NCBI RefSeq assembly: GCF_002939985.1
Contig: NZ_MDFM01000045.1
Location: 1 to 32,827, forward strand
Reading direction: 5' to 3'
DNA length: 32,827 nucleotides
Origin: Xanthomonas hortorum pv. cynarae
GTDB lineage: Bacteria > Pseudomonadota > Gammaproteobacteria > Xanthomonadales > Xanthomonadaceae
This document shows positions 24,101 to 31,567 of the stretch, one piece after another. Made by a program: the position numbers and the translations under genes. Numbering within the stretch: position 1 is the first letter of the stretch; the number at the start of each line of letters is the position of its first letter. The notes beneath the pieces are model-generated. The model was not told the DNA's origin and searched no databases. It saw only the letters and a list, made by a program, of their open reading frames with translations.

Positions 24101-26191
24101 TCAGCGCTGCAAGGGGCGTGCGCCGGGCGCAGGCGTGACGGCCGGTGCCGGTGCCGGTGCCGGTGCCACCGACGATGGCCCGGCCGGCAACTGCGGCGGC
24201 TGTGCACGCAGATAGTCGCGCACCAATGCATCGAGCGCGGCTTCCGGGTCGCCGTCGGCCAACTGGCGGTCGCGCAGATAGTTGTAGCGCGGCGCGGTCA
24301 TGCGCTGCGCATCGGCCGCATCGCGGATGATGGTCGGGCGAATGAACACCATCAGATTTGTCTTGTCGCGATTGCGCGATTTATGCCGGAACAGCGCGCC
24401 CAGACCGGGCACATCGCCTAGCAGCGGCACCTTCTCCACCGTCTGGCGGTCGTTCTGATCGAGCAGTCCACCCAGCGCGACGATGGCGCCGTTTTCCACC
24501 ACCACGCGGGTTTCGATCTGGCGCTTGTTGAACACCAGCTCCGAGGACTGCGCGCTGACCGGTCCGGCAATCGCCGAGACCTCCTGCTTGATCGCCAGCG
24601 TGATGCCGCCCGCGGTATTGATCTGCGGGCGCACTTCCAGCTGCACGCCCACATCCTGGCGCTGGATGGTGCGGAACGGATTGACGTTGGCGGTGCCCAG
24701 CACTTCGCCGGTGGTGATCGGCACTTCCTGGCCCACCAGAATCCGCGCCTGCTCGTTGTCCAGCGTCATGATCGACGGCGTGGACAGCAGGTTGGAGCCA
24801 GTGTCGCTCTTGACCGCATCGATGATCATGCCGAACACCGCATCATTGCTTTGCCCGGCCAGGCCGATCAAGCCGCCGCTCAACCCCAGCAACGATTGCG
24901 CGGCCACATTGCGCGCCTGCTCCAGCACCGAATCTTCTTCGCCGTTATTGCTGCGCGTGCCGGCAGCCGCAGCGGCCAGCGGCACGATGCCCGGCGATGC
25001 ACCGCTGTATTGCGTGGCGATCAACGGCACCGTGCCATTGCGGCCGGCCAGCAACAGCTGCACGCCCAGGCGCTTGGCGGCGGTGTCGGAGATCTCCACC
25101 ACGATCGCTTCGACCAGGACCTGCTCGCGATGCACGTCCAGTTGTCGGATCACATCCATCAAGGCGCGCTGGGTTTCCGGGTCGGCGTTGATGATCAAGG
25201 CATTGGAGCCTGGGTAGCGCACGATCACCGGGCGCTTGCCGGCAGCCGGTGCAATCACCTGCGTCTGCGCACCACCGGCAGCGGCTGCCACATCCACGGC
25301 AGTCGGGCGCGCATCCTGACCAGGCTGCGCGTCGTTACCGGGCGCCTGCCCGACCAGCTGCTGCAACACCGGCAGCAATTGTTCGGCACTGGCGTGTTGC
25401 AGACGCACCACGCTGACATCGCCGCGGCGCTCTGCGCGCCCGTCCAGATCCACCGCGGTGCGCACCACGCGCTGCACCAGCGCCGGATCGCCACGCACGA
25501 TCAGCGAATTGCTGCTTTCCACCGGCAACACCGACAGCACATTGCTGCGCTCGCCCGCCTGCCCGAACAGCGAGGTCAGCGTGCGTGCCAGTTCCTGCGC
25601 CGAGCTATTGCGCAAGGTCACCGTGTCGATCGCCGCGCGGTCGGTGTCGATCTGCGCGACCAGGCCGCGCACGCGGCGCAGATTGTCGGCGTAGTCGGCA
25701 ATCAGCAGGCTATTGCCTTGCGGCATCGCCATGATCACCCCGCCGCGCCCGATCAAGGGCTTGAGAATCTCTGCGGCGCTGCGTGCATCCACGCGCTGCA
25801 GGGTGAACACCTGCGTGGCAAAGCCCAGGTTGCCGTTGGCTGCGCTGCCGGGCTGTTGCGCTGCGGTGTCGTCGGGAATGATGCGATAGGTCGAAGGACC
25901 ACTGGACACCGCGATCAATCCATTGGCACGCAACACCGCCAGCAGCATGCCAAGCAAATCCTCTTCCGACATCGCCTGCGCACGCGCCACATTGACGGTG
26001 CCCTGCACGCGCGTGTCCACGATGAAGGTAATGCCGGTGGCACGCGACACATCCTGGATGAAGGCGCGCAGGTCAACATCTTGTAAACGCACGGCCGGCG
26101 CGTCGGCGGCATGCAGCGACACCATCGGCACCGCCGGCAGTGCAAGCAACAACGTGGCTGAAAGCAGCCATATAGGGCGAACAGCAGTCAT
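24101..26191 (-). CDS. xcsD: Type II secretion outer-membrane secretin D
   Basis: This 696-residue secretin forms the outer-membrane channel. After a signal peptide (about 1-28, ending VSLHA) come the N0 domain (VRLQDVDLRAFIQDVSRATG), N1 (VFTLQRVDARSAAEILKPLI), N2 and N3 (NALIINADPETQRALMDVIR), then the secretin core (SNLLSTPSIMTLDNEQARIL, VGQEVPITTGEV, DVGVQLEVRPQI, IVALGGLLDQNDRQTVEKVP and NLMVFIRPTII). N3 holds a low-complexity insert (about 285-320). The C-terminus is an Ala/Pro tail (SSVAPAPAPAPAVTPAPGAR) after a possible pilotin-binding helix. The start overlaps the xcsC stop as ATGA. Placement before xcsE, not after xcsN, identifies the xcs rather than the xps locus. Confidence 0.95.
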   Translation of the reverse strand: MTAVRPIWLLSATLLLALPAVPMVSLHAADAPAVRLQDVDLRAFIQDVSRATGITFIVDTRVQGTVNVARAQAMSEEDLLGMLLAVLRANGLIAVSSGPSTYRIIPDDTAAQQPGSAANGNLGFATQVFTLQRVDARSAAEILKPLIGRGGVIMAMPQGNSLLIADYADNLRRVRGLVAQIDTDRAAIDTVTLRNSSAQELARTLTSLFGQAGERSNVLSVLPVESSNSLIVRGDPALVQRVVRTAVDLDGRAERRGDVSVVRLQHASAEQLLPVLQQLVGQAPGNDAQPGQDARPTAVDVAAAAGGAQTQVIAPAAGKRPVIVRYPGSNALIINADPETQRALMDVIRQLDVHREQVLVEAIVVEISDTAAKRLGVQLLLAGRNGTVPLIATQYSGASPGIVPLAAAAAGTRSNNGEEDSVLEQARNVAAQSLLGLSGGLIGLAGQSNDAVFGMIIDAVKSDTGSNLLSTPSIMTLDNEQARILVGQEVPITTGEVLGTANVNPFRTIQRQDVGVQLEVRPQINTAGGITLAIKQEVSAIAGPVSAQSSELVFNKRQIETRVVVENGAIVALGGLLDQNDRQTVEKVPLLGDVPGLGALFRHKSRNRDKTNLMVFIRPTIIRDAADAQRMTAPRYNYLRDRQLADGDPEAALDALVRDYLRAQPPQLPAGPSSVAPAPAPAPAVTPAPGARPLQR

Positions 26192-27000
26192 TGCGGGCGC
26201 TTCAAGGTCATGGTGTGGGTCTGGCCGTCGCGGCGGTAGGTCAGCGTGGCCGCCTGGCCATCGCGCAGTTCGTCCTGCAGCTCGCGCAGGTGTTCGGCAT
26301 CGAGCGTGCGGCCATTGATTTGAGTCAGCACATCGCCCGGTGCCAGGCCGGCCTGGCGCAGCAGTGCGCCATCGCCGCGCGGCATCACGGTGAAGCCACT
26401 GCCATCCGTACTTGCACGCAAACCGGCGGTCGTCAGCAGTTGTTGCGGGTCGACAGCCGTGGCTGCAGCCGCGCCAGCCGCTGTGCCGACATTCGACATC
26501 ACCGCAGGTGCGGAGCTTGCCGACGTTGTCGCGTTCGCTGCAAGCGATGCGCTCGACGACGCCATGGATTCGACCAACGCCAGACGCCGCACGCCGTTGC
26601 TTGCACGCAGCAACACGTGATCGCTCGCGATCGCGTGCACCACCACGCCAGGCACCACGGCATCGCCCACGCGATACGCGCCTTGCTTGCCATCGCCATT
26701 GCTCAAAAACGCGGCCGCTTGCGTACCGCCTGCGCGTACCCCATGCAACACGATGCCGTCGCTGTTGCTCTCGGGCACGCTGCGATAGAACACATCACGG
26801 CGCAGTGCGGGCACATCCGCATCAGCTACCGTGGCGACCTGGCCAGTACCCAGCGGCCCGATCGGTGTGATCAACACCCACAGCAAGCGCGCGCACTGCA
26901 GCGCCAACACCGCAAGCAGCACGCAGGCCACCGCAGTGCGAACACCACGCAGCGTCATCACGGGTTTCAAGGAGGGCAAAGCGCGCTGCAAAGCGGACAT
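26188..27000 (-). CDS. xcsC: Type II secretion protein C with PDZ domain
   Basis: This 270-residue bitopic inner-membrane protein has a short cytoplasmic start, one transmembrane helix (about 20-44), the periplasmic homology region (DGIVLHGVRAGGTQAAAFLS, YRVGDAVVPGVVVHAIASDH, RRLAL) that contacts secretin N0, a Ser/Ala/Thr-rich linker (about 146-185) and a C-terminal PDZ domain (GFTVMPRGDGALLRQAGLAP, GDVLTQINGRTLD). GspC links the inner-membrane platform to the secretin, and its PDZ domain is implicated in substrate choice. It is the first gene of the xcs operon, with a weak ribosome site (CTGAG). An in-frame ATG (M15) just before the helix is a possible alternative start. Confidence 0.88.
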   Translation of the reverse strand: MSALQRALPSLKPVMTLRGVRTAVACVLLAVLALQCARLLWVLITPIGPLGTGQVATVADADVPALRRDVFYRSVPESNSDGIVLHGVRAGGTQAAAFLSNGDGKQGAYRVGDAVVPGVVVHAIASDHVLLRASNGVRRLALVESMASSSASLAANATTSASSAPAVMSNVGTAAGAAAATAVDPQQLLTTAGLRASTDGSGFTVMPRGDGALLRQAGLAPGDVLTQINGRTLDAEHLRELQDELRDGQAATLTYRRDGQTHTMTLKRPQ

Positions 27001-27021
27001 CCGTCTCAGGATTGCGGTCGG

Positions 27022-27090
27022 ATGACAGAATGCGGCAGCAATGTGTCAGTTCGAAGAAACCGATGACACATGCCGACACACGGCGACACA
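27022..27090 (-). promoter_or_regulatory. TGTGTC repeat cluster upstream of the xcs operon
   Basis: On the minus strand three TGTGTC hexamers are spaced exactly 10 bp apart (27090-27085, 27080-27075, 27070-27065). The last is part of TGTGTCA, which pairs with TGACACA at 27048-27042 as a 7-bp inverted repeat with a 15-bp spacer. A CTGTCAT follows at 27028-27022. Helically phased direct repeats are typical for response-regulator binding. No convincing -10 was recognised, so the promoter itself is not placed. Confidence 0.5.
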
Positions 27091-27096
27091 CCATCA

Positions 27097-27140
27097 AACG
27101 CAAAACGCCCGCCATGCGATGCACAGCGGGCGTTTGCGTT
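27097..27140 (-). terminator. Rho-independent terminator after the xcs-linked TonB-receptor gene
   Basis: A stem pairs AACGCAAACGCCCGC with GCGGGCGTTTTGCGTT (one bulged base) around a 13-base loop, 20 bp beyond the receptor stop. On the minus strand it runs into a TTTTGCGTTT tract. It separates the receptor transcript from xcsC, so xcs needs its own promoter; the near-symmetric stem may also work on the other strand. Confidence 0.8.
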
Positions 27141-27159
27141 GACAGCAGTACGCGTTGGA

Positions 27160-29823
27160 TCAGAAGCGCGCTGTCACACTCAGGTCATACGTCACGCCAG
27201 GCTGGTACTCGTACAGGTCCACCCGGTTGCTGCCCAGGCTCTGGTATTCCTGATACTTGGTCTTGAGCAGATTGCGTGCCGCAAAGTTCAGCGACAGCGT
27301 ATTGCCCGACCACACCAGCCCCTTCTTGATCACCAGATCCAGCGAGGTGCCCGGCTTATCGATGTAATCCGGTTGTCCCGGGCGACCACGCGCCGACACC
27401 CGCTCGCCGACATAGTTGGCGATCAACGTGGCTTGGCTGTGGGTGCTTTCGCTTTCCACACCGATCTGCAGATTGGCGATGTCGTCGGACTGCCCCTGCA
27501 AAGCCGAGCCATCGCGGATGAACAAGGTCGCCTGCACCGGCGCGGTGAAGCCGAACGGCTGCACGGTGTCGCCATCGCTGGCACTCACTTCCGACTTGGT
27601 GCGCGTGTAGTTGCCAGATACAAATAACCGATTGTCGCCCCACCAGTCGCCCGCGATCGGCAGGTCCAGATACTTCTTGGCTTCCAGCTCAACGCCATAA
27701 AGCGTGGCTTTGGGCGCATTGATGAAGCTCTGCACGATGCCGCCACCGGGCGCATCGTTGACGATGGCTTCGATCGGCTTGTCGATGCTCTTGTAGAACG
27801 CGCCGACGGTGACGTACTGGCCCGGCTCGAAGAACCACTCGTAGCGCGCATCCAGATTGACCAGCTCGCTATCGACCAGGAACGGGTTGCCGAAGAACTG
27901 GCGGTCGATATCCGGATCCAGATACTGCTGCGGTGCCATTTCGCGGAACTGCGGCCGTGCAATGGTCTTGGAGGCACCAAAGCGCAGCTGCTGGTTTTCG
28001 GCAAAATTCCAGGTCACCGTGGCCGAGGGCAGCGCGTAGCTATTCTCCAACGGTGCCACGCTGTCCTGGCGCGTGCCGCTGAAGATGTCGTACGGATGCA
28101 CCGCCTGCGTGGCGTCTTCATAACGCACACCGACGGTGGCGCGCAGGGTCGGCACGATCTCGCCCTCGGCCTGCAGATACGCCGCCTTGACCTTCAAGGT
28201 CGCATCGTACGCGGCCGCACCGAAGCTGCCGGTGGTTTCGCGCAGGCGCAGCAGATCGTTGCTGAGGTTGAAATCGGAGATCAGGTAATCCACGCGCTGG
28301 AACTGGTTGTAGAACGGCAGCGGGCCGTCCAGCGCCAGGAAGCGGAATTCGCGGCTCCACGCCGTGCGGTCGTTGTCCAGATAGGCCAAGCCCCCCTTGA
28401 CGGTGAGGTCGTGCTCGATCGGCAGGCGCCAGGTCACATCCACGCCACCGCTGGCCACCTTGTCGTCGACCTTGCTGAAGCGGGTGTAGTTCTGCACGCG
28501 CGAGGCATCGTGCGCCCAGTAGCCATCCAGCAGCTCGTAACGAATGCCGGTTTCGTAGGGCACATCGCGGCTGGCATTGGCCACCGCTGCGCGCCATTCG
28601 ATCTTCAGGTCATCGTATTCGCCGAAGGCATGCGTACCGCGCAACTGGTTGTTGATCAGCTGGCGCTCGTACCACTCGGTGTTGTCGTCGCGCACATCGA
28701 ACCCGGCCAGTTCATCGCGGCCGGCGCGGCTACGCGCCACCTTCAAGGCGTCGTGCACATACAAGGTGGTCCAGCCGATGGTGTGGCGGCCGTATTCCCA
28801 ACCCAGGCCCAGCATGCCGTTAGTGCGCACGTTGTTGCGGGTGGTGGCGAAGTCGTAGTTGGAATTGAACTCGACCGTGTCGCCGACAAAGATGCCGTCC
28901 TGCTGCTTGCCGGTACGCGTGCGCCACTCGTTGTCGTAGCTGGCCACCGCAATGATGCCCAGCTTGGCCTCGCCCACGTCCATGCTGTAGCCGGCGCTGC
29001 CGCCGACATTGACGTCCGGGGCGATGCTGTCCTTTTCCTGCAGCACGTACAGGTTGGCATTGTTCAAGCTGCGGCCGATGCTGCGGATGTCCTCGCGCGA
29101 GAAGCTGCCCAGGTCGACGCGCCGGCCGCTCTGGATCGCATCGCGCAACGCGGCAGGCTGCTTGCGCGTGCCATCGTCATAGCCCCACTCGTCATCGCCG
29201 GAGCCGTAATAGGTCAGGCCTTTTTCGCCGGTGCTGACGCTGTTGACGCCGCCGCCCACGGTGAGCGAGAGAAACGGTTTATCCGGCACCGTCATCGATT
29301 GCAGATCGATCACGCCGCCGCCGAATTCGCCCGGATAATCGGCCGAATAGGTTTTTTGCACGGTCACGCTGGCCAGCACATCGCTGGGAAACAGATCCAG
29401 CGGCACCACGCGCTGCATCGGCTCGGGGCTGGGCAAGGGCGAGCCATTGAACAACGCCGAGGAGTAACGCTCGCCCAGGCCGCGCACATACACATATTTG
29501 CCGCGCGACAGGCTCAGGCCGGTGACACGCGTCAGCGCCACCGCTGCGCTGCTGTCGCCGGTACGCTCCATGTCCTCACGGGTGATGAAGGACGCCACCT
29601 CAGAGGTCTGCAGCATCGGCTCGGGAATGTACTCGCCACGCACCACGACCTGGTCGAGTTGCTTGGGCGCGCTGTTGGTGGTGCTGGTAGTGCTGCTGGT
29701 GCCGCTGCTGGAATCGGCCTCGGTCGTGGTCGATTGCGCCAGCGCAGCGCCGGAAAACAACAAGGTGGAAATGGAAAGAGACAGGCCCGTCCGCGAAAGA
29801 CGGGCGACAGCGGAGGTTCGCAT
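27160..29823 (-). CDS. TonB-dependent outer-membrane receptor adjacent to the xcs operon
   Basis: This 887-residue protein has a signal peptide (ending LLFSGAALAQ), a Ser/Thr-rich spacer (about 31-52), and a TonB-box-like LDQVVVRGEY. The plug domain contains VASFITREDMERTGDSSAAV, VYVRGLGERYSSALFNGSPL, PLDLFPSDVLASVTVQKTYS and GEFGGGVIDLQS. A long beta-barrel ends YDLSVTARF with the expected C-terminal Phe. The ATG ending at 29823 has AGGG upstream. It is unrelated in detail to the GlcNAc-locus receptor. It follows the lipoprotein gene by 78 bp, with a strong stem-loop in the gap, and is closed by a terminator before xcsC. The ligand is unknown; its constant partner appears to be the lipoprotein. 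Confidence 0.93.
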   Translation of the reverse strand: MRTSAVARLSRTGLSLSISTLLFSGAALAQSTTTEADSSSGTSSTTSTTNSAPKQLDQVVVRGEYIPEPMLQTSEVASFITREDMERTGDSSAAVALTRVTGLSLSRGKYVYVRGLGERYSSALFNGSPLPSPEPMQRVVPLDLFPSDVLASVTVQKTYSADYPGEFGGGVIDLQSMTVPDKPFLSLTVGGGVNSVSTGEKGLTYYGSGDDEWGYDDGTRKQPAALRDAIQSGRRVDLGSFSREDIRSIGRSLNNANLYVLQEKDSIAPDVNVGGSAGYSMDVGEAKLGIIAVASYDNEWRTRTGKQQDGIFVGDTVEFNSNYDFATTRNNVRTNGMLGLGWEYGRHTIGWTTLYVHDALKVARSRAGRDELAGFDVRDDNTEWYERQLINNQLRGTHAFGEYDDLKIEWRAAVANASRDVPYETGIRYELLDGYWAHDASRVQNYTRFSKVDDKVASGGVDVTWRLPIEHDLTVKGGLAYLDNDRTAWSREFRFLALDGPLPFYNQFQRVDYLISDFNLSNDLLRLRETTGSFGAAAYDATLKVKAAYLQAEGEIVPTLRATVGVRYEDATQAVHPYDIFSGTRQDSVAPLENSYALPSATVTWNFAENQQLRFGASKTIARPQFREMAPQQYLDPDIDRQFFGNPFLVDSELVNLDARYEWFFEPGQYVTVGAFYKSIDKPIEAIVNDAPGGGIVQSFINAPKATLYGVELEAKKYLDLPIAGDWWGDNRLFVSGNYTRTKSEVSASDGDTVQPFGFTAPVQATLFIRDGSALQGQSDDIANLQIGVESESTHSQATLIANYVGERVSARGRPGQPDYIDKPGTSLDLVIKKGLVWSGNTLSLNFAARNLLKTKYQEYQSLGSNRVDLYEYQPGVTYDLSVTARF

Positions 29824-29862
29824 CGTGGGAGCCCTGGCAACTGAAAGATGAAGCTGGACGCA

Positions 29863-29892
29863 TCACGCGGCGACCATCGGGTCGCCGCGTGA
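29863..29892 (-). other. Perfect 13-bp intercistronic stem-loop between lipoprotein and receptor genes
   Basis: TCACGCGGCGACC (29863-29875), loop ATCG, GGTCGCCGCGTGA (29880-29892) is a perfect inverted repeat ten bases after the lipoprotein stop. There is no T-run on the minus strand, so readthrough into the receptor gene is expected at reduced level, or the stem protects the lipoprotein mRNA 3' end. Confidence 0.8.
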
Positions 29893-29901
29893 CGCTATGC
29901 C

Positions 29902-31380
29902 TCAGCAGGGACGATCGGCGGTCAGACCGCAGGTCCAGCCCTGCCACCAGGTGTCGTTGGCATCACGTACGCCACCGATGTAGTTCACCTGCTGGAAGAA
30001 GCTGCTCACCCCGTTCAAGCCCTGGAACGCCGGCACGGCGGTTTCGTTGGCGCCATTGACGAAGGTGTTCTGCAACGTGGACACACCGTTGGCAACGTTG
30101 TTGGTACCGGCCGCAAACTGGGTGGCCGCACGCGCATCGCTGCCGAAGGCAGTCGGGCAGGCGAAGAACACCGAGTTGAACGTGCCCAGGGTATCGGCAT
30201 CGGCCAGGTTGAAGCACACCAGGCCATCGCCGGTGCCACCGGTCGGACGCGTGAACACCGAGTTGTAGAACGCGGCCTGCGTGCCCTGGTTGAGCATGAT
30301 CGCCGCACCGGCGCGCGCATTGCCCACGTAGGTGAAGTTGGCCACCTTCGGACGCGAATACGGCTGACGACGCAGGCTGCTCCACTCGTTCATGCGGTCG
30401 CCGCCACCGGCGCGCTGCACCACGATGCCGAACTGCAAGGCGCCGTTCCAACCGGCATCGGTGTCCAGCGAATCGTCGTCGGCACCGGTGATCACCACGT
30501 GGCTGCCGTTGACCGAACCACCGAACCATTCGATGCCGTCGTCGGAGCTGTTGTGGATCTGCACGTAATCCAGACGCGTGCCGTTACCCACACCGGCCAG
30601 GGTGATGCCCTGCAGCTCATTGTTGGGCGAAATTTCGAAGCCCGAATACATCACGCGCAGATAGCGCATGGAACCGCTGTTGTCGGTGACGCTGTTGCCG
30701 CCATAAAACGCGTTGGTGCCTTCGACCTGCGCCTGACATTCCGGCGTACCTGACACGGTGGTGCCCGGGCAGTTGTTGATGGCCGCGCGGCCCAACACCA
30801 CAATGCCGCCCCACAGGCCGATGGTATTGGCAGTGACGGTGCCGTCCAGCGCCTGACGCGCGGTGAACACGATCGGTGCGGTCGCGCTGCCTTCGGCAAA
30901 GATCTGCGAGCCGCGATTGACCACGATGTAGTCGCTACCCGACGAGCCGTACAAGGTCGTGCCCGGCTCGATCGTCAAGATGCCCTGCGCGCTGCCGGCG
31001 GCCGGTGCAATGGCATTGCCGCCGCGGTCGGTCCCCACGTTGACGCGGCCACTGATCGAATACGCAGTGCCTGCACGTGCCGGTACAACCAGATTGCCGG
31101 TGATGGTGTCCGGCAACTGGCAGGCGCGCAGCGTGTTGTTGGCGATGGTGCCGACGTTGGAAAAACCGGTCGGGCAATCCGCAGCCGGGCCGGTCGGTGC
31201 CGGTGCGGGCGTCGGTGCCGGCGTGGGCGCCGGGGTCGGTGCAGGAGCGGGTGTCGGTGCGGGCGGAAACGCGCCCTCGCCAGGCGAAGCGACGCGGTCG
31301 GCACCACCACCGCAGGCGGACAGCGCCAGTGCGGTACCAAACGTCATCAGTAATGTCTTGCTGCTGTTGCGAACGGCCAT
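29902..31380 (-). CDS. Surface/secreted lipoprotein with Pro-rich linker and beta-helix-like body
   Basis: This 492-residue protein has a lipoprotein signal peptide with lipobox LSAC (Cys23) followed by Gly-Gly-Gly, a Pro/Ala/Thr linker (residues 39-63, 13 of 25 residues Pro), and a large domain. That domain is rich in Gly, Asn and Ser with short repeating strands (TIEPGTTLYGSSGSDYIVV, IGLWGGIVVLGRAAINNC, MRYLRVMYSGFEISPNNELQ, GTRLDYVQIHNSSDDGIEWF, GADDDSLDTD), suggesting a right-handed parallel beta-helix with acidic, possibly metal-binding turns. Similar WGG(I/L)..LG.AP.N proteins are, from memory, secreted in Bacteroidetes and paired with TonB receptors elsewhere. GGAG precedes the chosen ATG, and a start 16 codons upstream is less likely. 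Gene position next to xcs makes it the best candidate Xcs substrate in the window. Its biochemical function is unknown. Confidence 0.8.
   Translation of the reverse strand: MAVRNSSKTLLMTFGTALALSACGGGADRVASPGEGAFPPAPTPAPAPTPAPTPAPTPAPAPTGPAADCPTGFSNVGTIANNTLRACQLPDTITGNLVVPARAGTAYSISGRVNVGTDRGGNAIAPAAGSAQGILTIEPGTTLYGSSGSDYIVVNRGSQIFAEGSATAPIVFTARQALDGTVTANTIGLWGGIVVLGRAAINNCPGTTVSGTPECQAQVEGTNAFYGGNSVTDNSGSMRYLRVMYSGFEISPNNELQGITLAGVGNGTRLDYVQIHNSSDDGIEWFGGSVNGSHVVITGADDDSLDTDAGWNGALQFGIVVQRAGGGDRMNEWSSLRRQPYSRPKVANFTYVGNARAGAAIMLNQGTQAAFYNSVFTRPTGGTGDGLVCFNLADADTLGTFNSVFFACPTAFGSDARAATQFAAGTNNVANGVSTLQNTFVNGANETAVPAFQGLNGVSSFFQQVNYIGGVRDANDTWWQGWTCGLTADRPC
31192..31266 (-). repeat. Low-complexity repeat encoding the Pro-Ala-Pro-Thr linker
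   Basis: Degenerate six-base units encode alternating Pro and Ala/Thr from residue 39 to 63 of the lipoprotein. The repeat is in frame and likely variable in length between strains. It would give an extended, rigid spacer between the lipid anchor and the folded domain. Confidence 0.8.
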
Positions 31381-31484
31381 GCGGCTGATCTCCAGGTCAA
31401 AAGGTCCGGTATGAAGAGGAGTCGTCAAGAATTGGTGGCGTTCCGCGCACTGCAGTGGCGAGCACGTTCAAGATCCCCGTCACT

Positions 31485-31490
31485 TTTATA
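31485..31490 (-). promoter_or_regulatory. Candidate -10 element for the lipoprotein/receptor transcript
   Basis: On the minus strand TATAAA (followed by AG) lies about 105 bp upstream of the lipoprotein ATG in the divergent intergenic region. The -35 position has only GACAAA at 17 bp spacing, a weak match, which fits an activator-dependent promoter. Confidence 0.45.
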
Positions 31491-31507
31491 GGGGCTATGT
31501 GTTGCAT

Positions 31508-31536
31508 TTGTCTTACCGCGACACATTTGACATAAA
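31508..31536 (+). promoter_or_regulatory. Candidate promoter of the Fe(II)/2OG oxygenase gene
   Basis: TTGTCT (31508-31513), a 17-bp spacer and CATAAA (31531-31536) form a moderate sigma70-like promoter, each box matching four of six. The start of transcription would fall near 31543, giving a short leader of about 25 nt. Confidence 0.4.
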
Positions 31537-31544
31537 TCTGCCAC
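31527..31544 (+). promoter_or_regulatory. Pho-box-like element in the lipoprotein/oxygenase divergent region
   Basis: TTGACATAAATCTGCCAC agrees with the Escherichia coli PhoB box CTGTCATAAATCTGTCAC at 15 of 18 positions, including the four-base A/T spacer between the two 7-bp half sites. It overlaps the predicted oxygenase -10 and lies about 37 bp upstream of the lipoprotein -10. A neighbouring TGTGTC (minus strand 31525-31520) matches the repeats upstream of xcsC. PhoB control is inferred. Confidence 0.45.
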
Positions 31545-31567
31545 ACGTTGGCATGCACTGTAGGGCG

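Noticed and set aside
16167..27000. Assignment of the T2SS as the xps system
   Set aside because: xps operons run E to N and then D and have no C gene in front; here C and D lead and N ends, which is the xcs order.
28096..29844. Plus-strand open frame of 582 codons opposite the xcs-linked receptor gene
   Set aside because: Antisense shadow in GC-rich DNA, ending past the receptor start with no family motif.
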